DNA of 64,000 bases, from positions 14,160,274 through 14,224,273 of the forward strand of contig CM040444.1 of assembly GCA_022749755.1 (NCBI GenBank), given 5' to 3'. How positions within the stretch are numbered: the first letter of the stretch is position 1; each line of letters begins with the position of its first letter. The notes beneath the pieces are model-generated. The model was not told the DNA's origin, made no database searches, and was given only the letters and a program-made list of their open reading frames with translations. The position numbers and the translations under genes are program-made. Source of the stretch: Azadirachta indica (Eukaryota; Streptophyta; Magnoliopsida; Sapindales; Meliaceae). Positions 12,901-23,954 of the stretch are shown piece after piece.

Positions 12901-15900
12901 TTAGGAAAAATATTGGTGTATTTTTAATACAAAATTATTAAAAAAATTAAAATATCTGAAAATTACAAGTTAATATCTCAAACCAAACCGAGTGGGACCA
13001 ACCCAAATTGGTTCAGATCAAGTTGGTTTTACTTTTCTTGTTGGTTCTGTTTGGTTGAGTTTCTTAAGAATCCGATCTGACCCAGAAAATGCCCACAGAA
13101 GCATCAGTCATCACAAGCCAGAATCAACTACAAGAAAAGTTACTTGTATTGCCTTCAAATGAACCAAAAACATGACGAAATACATTTAGTGGAAACATAC
13201 TACAGCCTCACTCCACTCCAGAAGCTAAACATTTTCCATCAATGCTCAGGTCAAATGGCATTTACCCTAAAATCATATTCCCATACACAAAACATGGGTT
13301 AGTCTAAGCATAATATTGTCCAGCTTACTATTGCGTGCCAAAGCCCCCTGAATTAGCATAACTACTATCAAACATTTATAGTCAGAATTACATCAAACAT
13401 ATTTGTATAACTCCTTTCTAGCATAAAGTTAGAAAATGAAAAGGACAGTTGCATCAGGCAAAGGAAAAAAAAAAAAAAACTTACCTTATTAAACTGGACA
13501 TCAATTAAGGTCTCAATTCCTCTCTCAATAACTCCACAAACGCGACAGACATAACCAAGGTCATCCTTCAAGACAAATGAGTGATCACAATCATCCCCAT
13601 CTTCTGCCATGTTTTCATCGGACGAATTTTCTTCACCTACATTCTAACAAAAACAGAGCATAAAATGATGATAAATATTGCAGGAACTTGGCAAAAAGAT
13701 GAACGGTCAGAGTAGTGGAAAGGTGTAAACTGAAAAGAGCCTGTTCAATAAAGGTGAATCAAAGAATCAAGTAAAGCATATAAAATTCAGGGAATAGCAT
13801 ATTTTACAGATCACATTGAACAATCATTCAAACATTAATGCTGTACCATCAAACACAATCAATTAGCAGAAACTTCTTTGTGATAAAAAATATTATAACC
13901 TGAGTTTCACTGTACCATATCTTTAAGCTAGGGATACAAAGTCAACAATGAAATGAACAAATATCAGAACTTAATAGCTCTCGACATGATCAACATACAT
14001 CATTGTTGCCCAACTTTCCATGCATGTTTTTTTCACAAGAGTTGAAAAATCACAATGAGAATTGTTTAAGCAATGCTAACTGTGAGAATGTACAACTATT
14101 ATAATCCCAGATTATTAGGAATGAATTAATGTGTGTATAATTTAAGTAAGAAAAAATATTCAAATCTTTTCAATTATAGGATTGATCACGGTAGATAGTT
14201 TCTTTTTTTTTAATTCCTAGAGAATTCTTTTTATAGTCTCTTAAAGCTGTGTACATGTAAGTGTGTTTTCTGACCTAATAAAGTTATTTTTCCTCCTATT
14301 TTTCAACATGGTATCAGAGCTCTAGGCTGATGTTTTTTTTTCCTCATTTCATTCGTTTTCTTTTTGTTCCAGCCTTCATTGCTGTGTTTTCATAACTGGC
14401 CTTTATTGCCAAAGTTTAATCTCTTAAGTTCTTCTCTTTTGATTAAAAGCCTAGTTTCTCTTTTATTTCCCATTCTGAAAGATCATGTCTGCCTCTGAGA
14501 TTACAAATGCTTCTGTCCAATCTGACGAAGTTAATTCAAGACAAGCGACAGGAGATCTACAGAATGTTCGAGCAACATATAGGCTAAATGGTAAGAATTA
14601 TTTAAAATGGTCCCAATTTGTTTGAACTTATTTAAAGGGCAAAGGAAGGCTCAGCCATCTTCTAGGAACAGGACCAAAGAAAGGAGACCCGGGATTTGAT
14701 GCATGGGATGAGGCAGATTCTATGATTGTATCATGGCTATGGGATTCAATGGATCCTGAGATCAGCAATACCTGCATGTTTTTGACTACTGCAAAAGAGA
14801 TCTGGGACTCAATTCAACAGACTTATTCAAAAGCCCGAGATGCTGCCCAAGTGTATGAGATTAAAGTCAATGTGGGTGCAACCAAACAAGGAAGCAAATC
14901 AGTAACTGAGTATGCAAATTCTCTGAAAAATCTATGGCAGGAACTAGATCATTATCGGGTGATAGATGTGAAATGTGCAGAAGATGCTGCAACCTTGAAA
15001 ATTTTCATTGAGAAGGATCAAGTCTATGATTTACTAGCTGGACTTAATCCTGAATTTGATCAGGTGAGGGTTCAGATTCTTGGCAAAGAAGAGACGCCAT
15101 CGTTGGAGAAAACAATTTCTCTAATTCGAGGAGAGGAAAGCCGAAGGGGTGTTATGCTTGAACCTCAAGTCCTCGAAGGATCAGCCTTGGTTACTAAAAC
15201 TGAACAACCACAAACACAAGAAAGTAGAAAAGCAGACCTGCCCAAATTTTCAGGAAGAGACAACAAAGATAACCGAGACAACCTTTGGTGTACCTACTGC
15301 AAGAAACCAAGGCATACTAAAGAACGTTGCTGGAAATTGAATGGCAAGCCATCGACTTCCAAGCAAAGAGTGGGGTTATCGAGGAGGGCAGCAAAGATTT
15401 CACAACCAGGCTCATCTAACAGAGCAATTAAGTCAAGGTGACAAACAAGAGCAAGAAGGATTCAGCAGTGAGGAAATTGAAAAACTCAAAAACTTGATAG
15501 GATCTTTAAGAAATCCTTCTAGCACATGTTCATTGGCACTCTCTGGTAAGTCTCTATTCTCCACTGGATTTCATGTCTCAGAAAAGTGTTTTGACAACTC
15601 CTGGATAATTGATTCGGGTGCTACTGATCACATGACTTATTCTTCACAATATTTTAATACCTATAAACCATGTCCAAGCAGTAGGAAAATTGTTGTAGCA
15701 AATGGTTCTCTTGCTACTGTAGCAGGTTTAGGGGATATTTGTGTCACACTTTCTATTATTCTAAAAGATGTCCTTCATGTGCCAATCTTGTTTCAATTCA
15801 AAGACTTACGAAAGACCTAAGATGTCATGCAAATTTCTGTCCGTCTTATTGTGTTTTTCAGGACCAGGATTCGGGAAGGAGGATTGGACTTCCTAAGGAG

Positions 15901-18900
15901 AAGAATGGACTATACTATCTCGAAACACCCAGTCCCTCAAAGAAAAACATGAATAAATTGTTCGTGTCCCTACTTAGTTCCTCAAATAAAGACACCATTT
16001 GGCTTTATCACTTTCGTCTTGGTCATCCGTCATTTAAAGTTTTAAAAGTTATGTTTCCTACTTTGTTTAAGGGATTAGATATTACAAATTTTCATTGTGA
16101 TGTTTGTGAGCTTGCAAAACATACTTGTGTATCTTTTCCTATTAGGAATGATAGATGTTCTCATCTTTTTGATTTGATTCACAGTGATATTTGGGGGCCA
16201 TCTACAATTGCAAACATTTCGGGGTCACGGTGGTTTGTTTCTCTAATTGATGATTATACTCGTGTCACCTGGATCTTTCTGCTCAAACATAAATCTGATG
16301 TGGGTAGTGTTGTTTCTAATTTCCATTCAATGGTTCAAAATCAATTTGGGGTAAAAATTAAAAGATTTAGGTCTGACAATGCACGAGATTTTTTTAATCA
16401 AGTTTTATCTTCTTACTTTCAAAAGGAGGGAATCATTCATGAGTCATCATGCATAAACACACCACAGCAAAATGGAGTTGCAGAAAGGAAAAATGGCCAT
16501 TTACTTAACACCACTCGAGCATTATTATTTCATGGGAATGTTCCGAAAAACTATTGGGGGGAAGCTGTCCTTACTGCCACACACATAATTAATAGACTAC
16601 CTTCAATAGTATTAGATTTTAGAACTCCTATGGAAGTCCTTTCCAACTTTTATCCACACTTCAAAACTTCAAATGGTCTTATACCTAGAGTCTTTGGGTG
16701 TACTTCTTTTGTTCATCTTCACAGTCACAACAGAGGAAAATTAGATCCTAGAGCAATCAAATGTGTGTTTATTGGCTATTCATCTACACAAAAGGGATAC
16801 AAATGTTATCACCCTTCTTCAAGAAAGTTTTACATATCTGCAGATGTTACCTTTGTTGAAAACAAACCTTTTTTCACACACTCTAATCTTCAAGGGGAGA
16901 TTTCGCTCATAGAAGATAAAAACTTTGACTTTGGCTCTCTTGATCTATCATCGGCTCCATTTAATTCTCAAGATCCTCACCAAAATGTCACAGTTGAGTC
17001 TACTAAACCTGTATCTGTCCAACCTGTGTCAGAGTCAGTCCCAAAACCTACTGAACCTCTATCTACTCAATCTTTGCCAGGTTCAATCCCAGAATCTGCC
17101 CCTACTCAAGTTTTTGTCCCTATTTATGATTCTTATAGATTTCCACAGGTGTTTTCAAGAAGAACAAGTGTTCCTAATCCAATACAAGTCCAAGACTCCA
17201 ATCCGAGCTCTCCTAAGGAAAATACAGTAAGTTCTGACTCAACTTTGCATACACAACCTGCTGAACCACACACAATAGAGTCTGATTTGCCTACTTCACA
17301 TACACAACCTACTGCACCACACACAAAAGGGTCTACTTTGCCTACTTCGCAAGCACAACCTGTTGAACCACACACAATAAATTCAAATTCTGATCTGCCT
17401 ATTGCTATAAGAAAGGGCATCAGAGAATGCACAAAAAGGCCTTTATACCTATTATCTCACTACATGTCTCTTAAACATCTTTCACCATCCTATAGGAATT
17501 TTATCATGAGTCTACACACTATATCTGTCCCTAACACTTTATCTGAGGCATTATCCAAAAAGGAATGGAGGAATGCTATGAGAGAAGAGATGGATGCGTT
17601 GGAAAAAAACAAGACATGGGAGATCGTTGATCAACCAAAAGGGAAAAATTTGGTAGGATGCAAGTGGGTGTTCACTTTGAAATACAAGGCTGACGGTTCA
17701 CTTGAAAGATATAAAGCGAGATTGGTTGCAAAGGGCTACACTCAAACATATGGCGTTGATTATCAAGACACATTCGCTCCCGTAGCTAAGATGAATACGG
17801 TGAGGATTTTACTGTCATTGGCAGCCCATTTTAATTGGCAACTCCAACAGTATGATGTGAAGAACGCCTTTTTACATGGAGATTTAAAAGAAGAAATATA
17901 TATGGGCATACCACCAGGCTTTGGAGGAGAGGAAACAACTAATAAGGTGTGTAGACTACAAAAGGCTCTATATGGACTCAAGCAATCTCCTAGAGCTTGG
18001 TTTGGGAGATTTGCTAAAGTAATGAAATCCACAGGTTTTAAACAAAGTCAAGGAGATCACACATTGTTCATCAAGCACTCTAACTCAGGGGGAGTTACAG
18101 TTCTTTTGGTATATGTTTATGATATAATTGTTACCGGAAATGATGAGAAAGAAAAACAAGTTCTGAAAGAATGTTTAATGAAGGAATTTGAGATAAAACA
18201 GCTTGGGAGATTAAAATATTTTCTTGGAATTGAGGTTGCATATTCAAGACAGGGCATCTTTATTTCACAACAAAAGTATGTGACAGACCTATTAAAGGAA
18301 ACAGGAAAGCTTGCTTGTAAACCAGTAGCTACTCCTATTGAGCCTAATCATAAACTTGGGGAAGCAAAAGAAGATGCAACTGTAGATAAAGAGATGTATC
18401 AAAGGTTGGTAGGGAAGCTTATCTATCTTGCTCATACCCGACCAGACATAGCATATTCAGTAAGTGTGATTAGTCAATTTATGAATGATCCAAGGGAGGC
18501 ACATTTGCAAGCTGCTTATCGAATACTTCATTACTTGAAAGGCAGCCCAGGTAAAGGAGTTTTGTTCAAAAGAAAAGCTGAACTTACTCTAGAAGTCTAT
18601 ACAGATGCTGATTATGCAGGATCATCCATGGATAGGAGGTCTACTTCTGGCTACTGCATGTTTCTTGGGGGTAATTTGGTAACATGGAGAGGTAAAAAAC
18701 AAAATGTGGTGGCAAGGTCTAGCACAGAATCAGAGTTCAGAGCAATGGCTCAAGGCGTGTGTGAATTATTATGGTTGAAAATCATCCTAGATGATTTAAA
18801 GATCAAGTGGGAAGGACCTATGAAGCTTTATTGTGATAACAAGTCAGCAATAAACATTGCTCATAATCCTGTTCAACATGACAGGACAAAACACATTGAG

Positions 18901-21450
18901 ATAGACCGACACTTCATCAAGGAAAAGTTAGAATGTGGCCTGATCTGCATGTCGTTTGTGCCTTCTCGAAATCAACTAGCAGATGTCTTGACCAAAGGAC
19001 TCAACAGTGCAAATTTTCATGAGATTATTTCCAAGCTGGGAATGGAAGATACCTATTCTCCAGCTTGAGGGGGAGTGTGAGAATGTACAGCTATCATAAT
19101 CCCAGATTATTAGGAATGAATTAATGTGTGTATAATTTAAGTAGGAAAAGATATTCAAATCTTTTCAATTATAGGATTGATCACGGTAGATAATTTCTTT
19201 TTTTTTTAATTCCTAAAGAATTCTTTTTATAGTCTCTTAAGGCTGTGTACATGTAAGTGTGTTTTCTGACCTAATAAAATTATTTTTCCTCCTATTTTTC
19301 AATACTAACGAACCTTAGTCATTTTTTTACCCCACATTATCGAGTTCTAATGAGTTCTTAGTTATCTCCACAGCAAATTATAAACCTACTTCACTGAACA
19401 TTTTTGCAACTGGCAACCATCACAGAAAGCCAAAAAGAGTCAATACAATCTATTTTCAATAAAAAAACAAGAACAAGCTCTATAGAAATTACAAGAGAGA
19501 GTAAAAATGAATAATAAATGAAAAAGGAAAGTGGTATATACAAAATACCTTTGAAATCTCTAATGCCATTGACATCTCTTGCCAAATGTTCCCCAGACCA
19601 TCATCTTCAGTCTTGGTTTGGTCATCACCATCCTCTTCTACACCAACATAAACACCTTTATCTTTCTCAACTTCAATTTCACCAGCTGTACTTACTCTTT
19701 CTTCCGTTGGAATCGTGCTCTCCACATAGCCCCGAACCTAAAAATGGTAATCATACAATCACTTTCAGATAGATAAAATGACAATGTCAAAGCAAAAATA
19801 TAGTAGTCTGAAAATTCTAAATCAAAGAAATAGTGCCTCCTGACAAATACCAACACGCAAACACAATTACAATTGCAAGAAAAACTTACCTTTATCTCCC
19901 TTGGTAGACATTGTTCAGCGGGCCGCTGCATCAAGAGAACCTCTCGAAATGGGTGAGAAGTTCTCTTTTCTGCCTCATCTTCATCATCTGACAGAACTAC
20001 AATAGGCAATGGTCTTGATGGAACATCTACAGAGTCATCCTCCAGATCAATGACATTGAGACATGCTTGTGGATTTGCTAAGTTTGAAGCCTGTTTACTC
20101 TGGTTCTTTTCAGCATCCACAAACAGTTTTGAAAGTAAGGGATTATGTGGGAGATGAGGACCAAACATCCGAACCTTCCGATCAATAAGTGCTTTAATGT
20201 CTGCAGTAACACTTCCAAATTTACCAGAATTCAAGTTGTCCAGCAAAGTAGAGATGGAAAATGGATCTGAATAGTTGACAAGCTTCTGAGACTCCTCTGA
20301 TGCCTTCTCTTTTTCAGTGTCTTTTATACTACTAGTGCCAGGACCTCCTGACATTTTCATTCTTTTATGTCTCTTGGAATAAAACTCTATCAAAAAAATA
20401 CGAAAATTACACGAATATCATATATGAAGTAGCAACGACACTAACAATAAAGATATATCTTTCCTTTTGGGGCTCACAAACAAAAGAAGAATATATAACT
20501 AACAGAAAAACTGCAGTGAGGAGGCACCAAAAATCCAAAAAAACAAAATCTTTCTTTCAGGGGCTCAGAAAAAGAAGAAAAACATATAATTGCCGGATGA
20601 ACTGCAGTGAGGAGGCACAAAAATCCAAAAAATCAAGGAAGAGAAGTAAGAAAAGCAAAAGGCCACAAAAATTCTACCAAAAAAAAAAAAATCAACATTT
20701 CTCATAAACTAAACTTTGAAAACTGCCATGAAAATCCAAAGTAGAAAAAAGTCAATAATCAAATAAATAAAAAGTATCAATTTGGGAGAATTATAGTTGC
20801 TTTCTTTCTGAGAAGTTAGCACCAAAAATTGGGCAACATCATAACTCAATTGCATGGAAAAATCAACATAACCCAAAAAGAACATCCATTTGCTTTATTT
20901 TTGTTGAACAATACGTTGTTGTTTATTGCGGGTCAATATTTCACCGTCTTCTTACTAGTGACCTTACATTGATACTCAATTCAACATTTAACAGGAAGAA
21001 AAAAGAAAAAAAAACAAACAAATAAGGCTATGCAATAGTTCTTCATTTCTTTTTACCCCTTTTTCGAGGTTTTGCAATCACAACATATCTTTTAACAACT
21101 ATTTGTGCCTAGAAAAACAAAAATAAGTCTGTGAATGCAGAGTTGAAAAAGCCATGAGATTAAAGAGTCGATCATTTAAGAAATGCAAATAACAACCATT
21201 CGATCCTGGCGGAAACATTTGATCACAACCAAGCAGAGCGCCCATGGAAAAAAAAAAAACATAAAAACAAATGGCTGACAAGAACAGATATTCAATAATC
21301 ATAAACTCCACACACACGCACACTCTCAGCACACTAAACAAGCACAACCATAGTGTAGATTAACGAGTGTTCACATAACATACAAAAGATAGAGAGTGTA
21401 CCATCTGGAGAAGCGTAATTTATCGGTTCAATCATCATAGCAGGCTCCAT
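9903..21450 (-). CDS. DRD1: DRD1-type SNF2-like chromatin remodeller of RNA-directed DNA methylation
   Basis: Coding exons on the minus strand are 21450-21402, 20386-19890, 19737-19549, 13643-13485, 11760-10007 and 9906-9903. They join in frame to 883 aa, close to the roughly 890 aa of Arabidopsis DRD1. Residues 1-300 carry acidic, Ser-rich sequence and a CDHSF...CRVCG cysteine motif typical of the DRD1/CLSY group. The ATPase part shows Walker A GSGKT (about 376-380), a DEGH box (about 490-493), LSGTLYQN and the helicase motif [10 protein letters not shown]. The last exon adds only the final base of the Arg codon and a TAG stop. DRD1 joins DMS3 and RDM1 in the DDR complex, which helps RNA polymerase V transcribe targets for small-RNA-guided methylation. 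Intron 3 (13644-19548, 5.9 kb) contains a copia element in antisense orientation. All exons remain intact, so the gene looks functional. Confidence 0.93.
12308..12650. repeat. Diverged tandem duplication, period about 181 bp, in DRD1 intron 4
   Basis: GGTATTGCTAAATGCATAT followed by AAAAGTA starts at 12308 and again at 12489. After it both copies share CTCCTTT and, further on, an ATTGT..CTTAAAAGGAT block and AAGTACAA. The copies differ by many substitutions and small indels, so the duplication is old. It lies wholly within intron 4 of DRD1. Confidence 0.75.
12725..13085. repeat. GGTTT/AAACC-rich element in DRD1 intron 4
   Basis: This stretch alternates AACCAAAA and GGTTTGGTTT motifs with an AT-rich centre. 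It opens with CCTGAACCAAAATGAC and closes with GGTTGAGTTTCTTAAG, giving loosely inverted ends. Such AACC-rich blocks are common degraded repeats in plant genomes. I found no clear terminal repeat or target duplication, so no family is assigned. Confidence 0.35.
14081..14308 (+). repeat. 5' LTR of the copia element
   Basis: It starts TGTGAGAATG and ends TTTCAACA, so it has the canonical TG...CA ends. It contains a CTAATAAAG near 14275 that may serve as polyadenylation signal. It differs from the 3' LTR at about nine positions, all transitions, plus one T in a homopolymer. Confidence 0.95.
14309..14320 (+). other. Primer-binding site, complementary to initiator tRNA-Met
   Basis: TGGTATCAGAGC follows directly after the 5' LTR. 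This is the usual plant copia primer site, which pairs with the 3' end of initiator methionine tRNA to prime minus-strand synthesis. Confidence 0.92.
14485..19068 (+). pseudogene. Broken copia gag-pol polyprotein gene
   Basis: The frame opens at ATG 14485, meets an in-frame TGA at 14623-14625, and resumes in the same frame to 15441. The sequence then shifts frame between about 15345 and 15440, and again near 15790-15820, before an open stretch to the TGA at 19066-19068. Gag has a CX2CX4HX4C zinc knuckle (near 15289-15335). Protease shows DSGAT (15611). Integrase shows the HHCC finger (CDVCELAKH) and D, D, E residues in HSDIWGP, RSDNA and GVAERKN. Reverse transcriptase should carry YVDD but reads YVYD, because the first catalytic Asp is Tyr (18118-18120). 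RNase H motifs ([13 protein letters not shown]) are intact. The stop, two frameshifts and active-site change mean it makes no working polyprotein. Confidence 0.93.
19066..19075 (+). other. Polypurine tract overlapping the pol stop codon
   Basis: TGAGGGGGAG lies directly before the 3' LTR. Its first three bases are the TGA that ends pol. The tract primes plus-strand DNA synthesis in LTR retrotransposons. Confidence 0.88.
19076..19304 (+). repeat. 3' LTR of the copia element
   Basis: It starts TGTGAGAATG and ends TTTCAATA, so the expected terminal CA has become TA by one transition. The CTAAC target duplication follows at 19305-19309, which fixes the element's end. Confidence 0.95.
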
Positions 21451-21760
21451 TGCTTCAGCGAATTCACCAATAAACTATACAAAAAGAACAATACAGACAT
21501 TTATTCCAGAATCAAACCCTAAGTAAACTCAAGACATTGCAAAAAAACAACAAATGAGACGGAATTCAGCGATGTCAAATTACGGTCAACAAGCGACTCG
21601 CATTCCAGCAAAACGACGCTTTCTTCTTCGTAAAACGCAGATAGCTGGAGCGAGCGTCTGGCTTTGAGCTGCCAGTTTCTCTGGCAGAGCAGCAGAAGCT
21701 TTTTGCTTTTTCAGGAGAGTGACTATAGCCTGTGGAGACGCTGAGAATGTCTTGTGTGCA
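21451..21760 (-). promoter_or_regulatory. DRD1 leader and promoter-proximal region
   Basis: Reading on the minus strand, a TATAG acceptor at about 21474 precedes the sequence leading to the DRD1 ATG at 21450, so a leader intron is likely. A candidate leader exon lies around 21590-21720. This piece is richer in G and C than its surroundings. The transcription start is not determined. Confidence 0.4.
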
Positions 21761-23700
21761 TTGCAATTACAGTCGTTAATCTACGTGGCAAAACATGATT
21801 CGCGAACAACGTTGAGGTGGCGGCAGTAAATGCAAATGTGGCGTGGTGCGAAATGGATGAGAAGGGAAGAAGAGAAATTGGAAATACAAGTTGGTAAAAA
21901 TTAATTTTTACTGTCATGCGCGATGGGTTGGTCCCACACTCTGTAAGTGTATGTGTCTGCTTGTTTGTTTGTATGTATAGCGTACTCCGAGCTGGGAGTG
22001 GGATAGTCCTGCCCCCTTAGATGTTTATGTGTATGTGTTTTCTTTCTAAATAAATAAATAAGAATGTAAAACTAGATCATTAGTTTGTAACTTATAAATT
22101 CTTTTTTATTATAAAACTTGTTTATTTGGTCAAAACATTTAAACATCAATAATAATATAATTTATTTTTAATTTTAAAGATTTTATTTATATGAGTTTTT
22201 ATCGAATATTATAAATTACATTTATAATCTATTAATATTACTATTACATTAAAAATTAAAGAATAAATAAACTAACTAACTATTCTTTGTATATTATTTC
22301 TTAATTTATTTGTGCCAAAAATTTGAGAGTGGGCTTGCCCCACCCTATTTCCCATCAGAAAGCATAATATTATCCTGCTTGTTAATACATAGCAATTTCA
22401 TGATGGGATAGGGACATGCTGCATGCATAAAACTATCCCCTATTAAAAGAAAAAAAAAAGGGTAAAATTGTAACAAGACACGTACCTAAATCACACAACA
22501 ACTTATATTCAATGAGCTTTAAAAATATAAATGATGTAATAATTGTTCTACTAAGTTCATATTTGGTTTTAGTATTTAAATGCATTATTCTATTTATCTT
22601 GAAGCTATAAGTATAATTTAGTGGGATTAATTAAAATGATAATAGACTAATTATTTATGATTTATAGATGATGCAAAACTAAAAGCAAAAGGTTTACCCA
22701 TAAATATTTTTATTTTTCTGTTCTTTTATTTCAATATTTAATTGATTGCCTAATTTTTTATTATCTTCGTTTTCTCACATTTATAACAAATCATGAAAAA
22801 TAATAACAACAATTAAATAATAATAGATAATGAATAAGTGGCAAATTAAAACGAAGAATTAAAAAAAGGTCTTCCCTTGGAATTAAAAATACAATATTAA
22901 AGTTGAAATCAAATAAATCTCAAGAATCTAACCCCAAAAATTGGAACCAAAACTTAAAAAATTCCTACATAAAATGTGAAATATTTTTAACATAGATTCC
23001 AAAACTTTTGGTTGCAGTTTTTTTTTTAATTTTTAATTGAATAATTATAAACGTGGGAACAAATTTTATAAGAGAAATATCTTATGATCATTTTTAAATT
23101 AAGATAATGATTTTATAATATTATAAAATTAATTTACAATATACACACTTGTTTTAATAGCAAAATTGATTTAACCCTAAATGTTTAAAAATTGATTATA
23201 ATTCAATTTTAATTATGTATTTATTTGTTAATTTAACATTAAAATTTTAATAATTATAATGAAAAAAAATAAAATAAAACATGTTAATTTTATAAACAGC
23301 AAAAAGAATTCTATATTTATAAAGAAATCTATTCATAAAAAGTGAAAATGTTCTAAAAATTGTAACATGGGTGACACAAATAATCATATTTATATACTAA
23401 GATCTACTAAAATTTTTGAAAAATAAATTATAAACTACTTAAATTCAAAATTTAAAATATATGTCATGATTATTTTTAAATAATATTTAAGAGAATTTTT
23501 TATTTAAAAAATTAAACAGACAAAAAAAAAATCACATAAAAAAAATCTAAAAATCTTAAAAAGGTGATTTGCAAATAATGTACTTAGAACTATTTTCTTT
23601 CTTCGTTCATTATCATATCATGCATATGCAATTTTTAAAGTGTACCGTTATGAAAAAGCGATTATTTTAATAAATTATCTGAGAAGAGAGTCTCCTTTCT
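21761..23700. other. AT-rich intergenic region between DRD1 (-) and SAE2 (+)
   Basis: The two genes are transcribed away from each other across this stretch. It is strongly AT-rich with no open frame that I can support. A GC-richer shoulder at 21760-22060 probably belongs to the DRD1 promoter. I see no repeat or mobile element with clear ends. Confidence 0.55.
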
Positions 23701-23954
23701 TTTTATTTTTCGCTTTTCTCTTTTTATCTTTACGCTCAGTCAGTCACTCAGTCATAGCCGTCTTTTTCTCGTCACGACCCTGAAGATTCTCCACCAAATC
23801 TTACGTCCCGTGTTCGATTCCCAACAAGAACAATCCCACCAGAATTTTCTCTCTCTCTCTCTCTATATATATTTCTACCTAAGTAAATACTAACGAAATC
23901 TCTTTCTCTCTTGCTCGTGCCCCCAATAACGAACTTTGGCAGCTTCAGCCCCCG
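23701..23954 (+). promoter_or_regulatory. SAE2 promoter-proximal region and leader
   Basis: The AT-rich intergenic DNA gives way to mixed pyrimidine-rich sequence. A CT run passing into TATATATAT lies at 23850-23872, about 90 bp before the ATG at 23955. CT-rich stretches are common in plant 5' leaders. No transcription start or specific factor site can be fixed. Confidence 0.4.

Larger units (their letters stand above)
14081..19304 (+). mobile_element. Ty1/copia LTR retrotransposon inserted in DRD1 intron 3
   Basis: The element is 5224 bp, with a 228-bp 5' LTR, a tRNA-Met primer site, a gag-pol region, a polypurine tract and a 229-bp 3' LTR. It is flanked by the 5-bp target duplication CTAAC at 14076-14080 and 19305-19309. 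Order in pol is protease, integrase, reverse transcriptase, RNase H, which makes it Ty1/copia. It runs on the + strand, opposite to DRD1. The coding region is broken (see the gag-pol entry), so it cannot move on its own. Lineage within copia cannot be settled by eye. Confidence 0.97.

Noticed and set aside
17133..17432. Minus-strand frame of 99 codons inside copia pol
   Set aside because: It is the antisense of a repeated Thr/Pro/His-rich spacer between integrase and reverse transcriptase.
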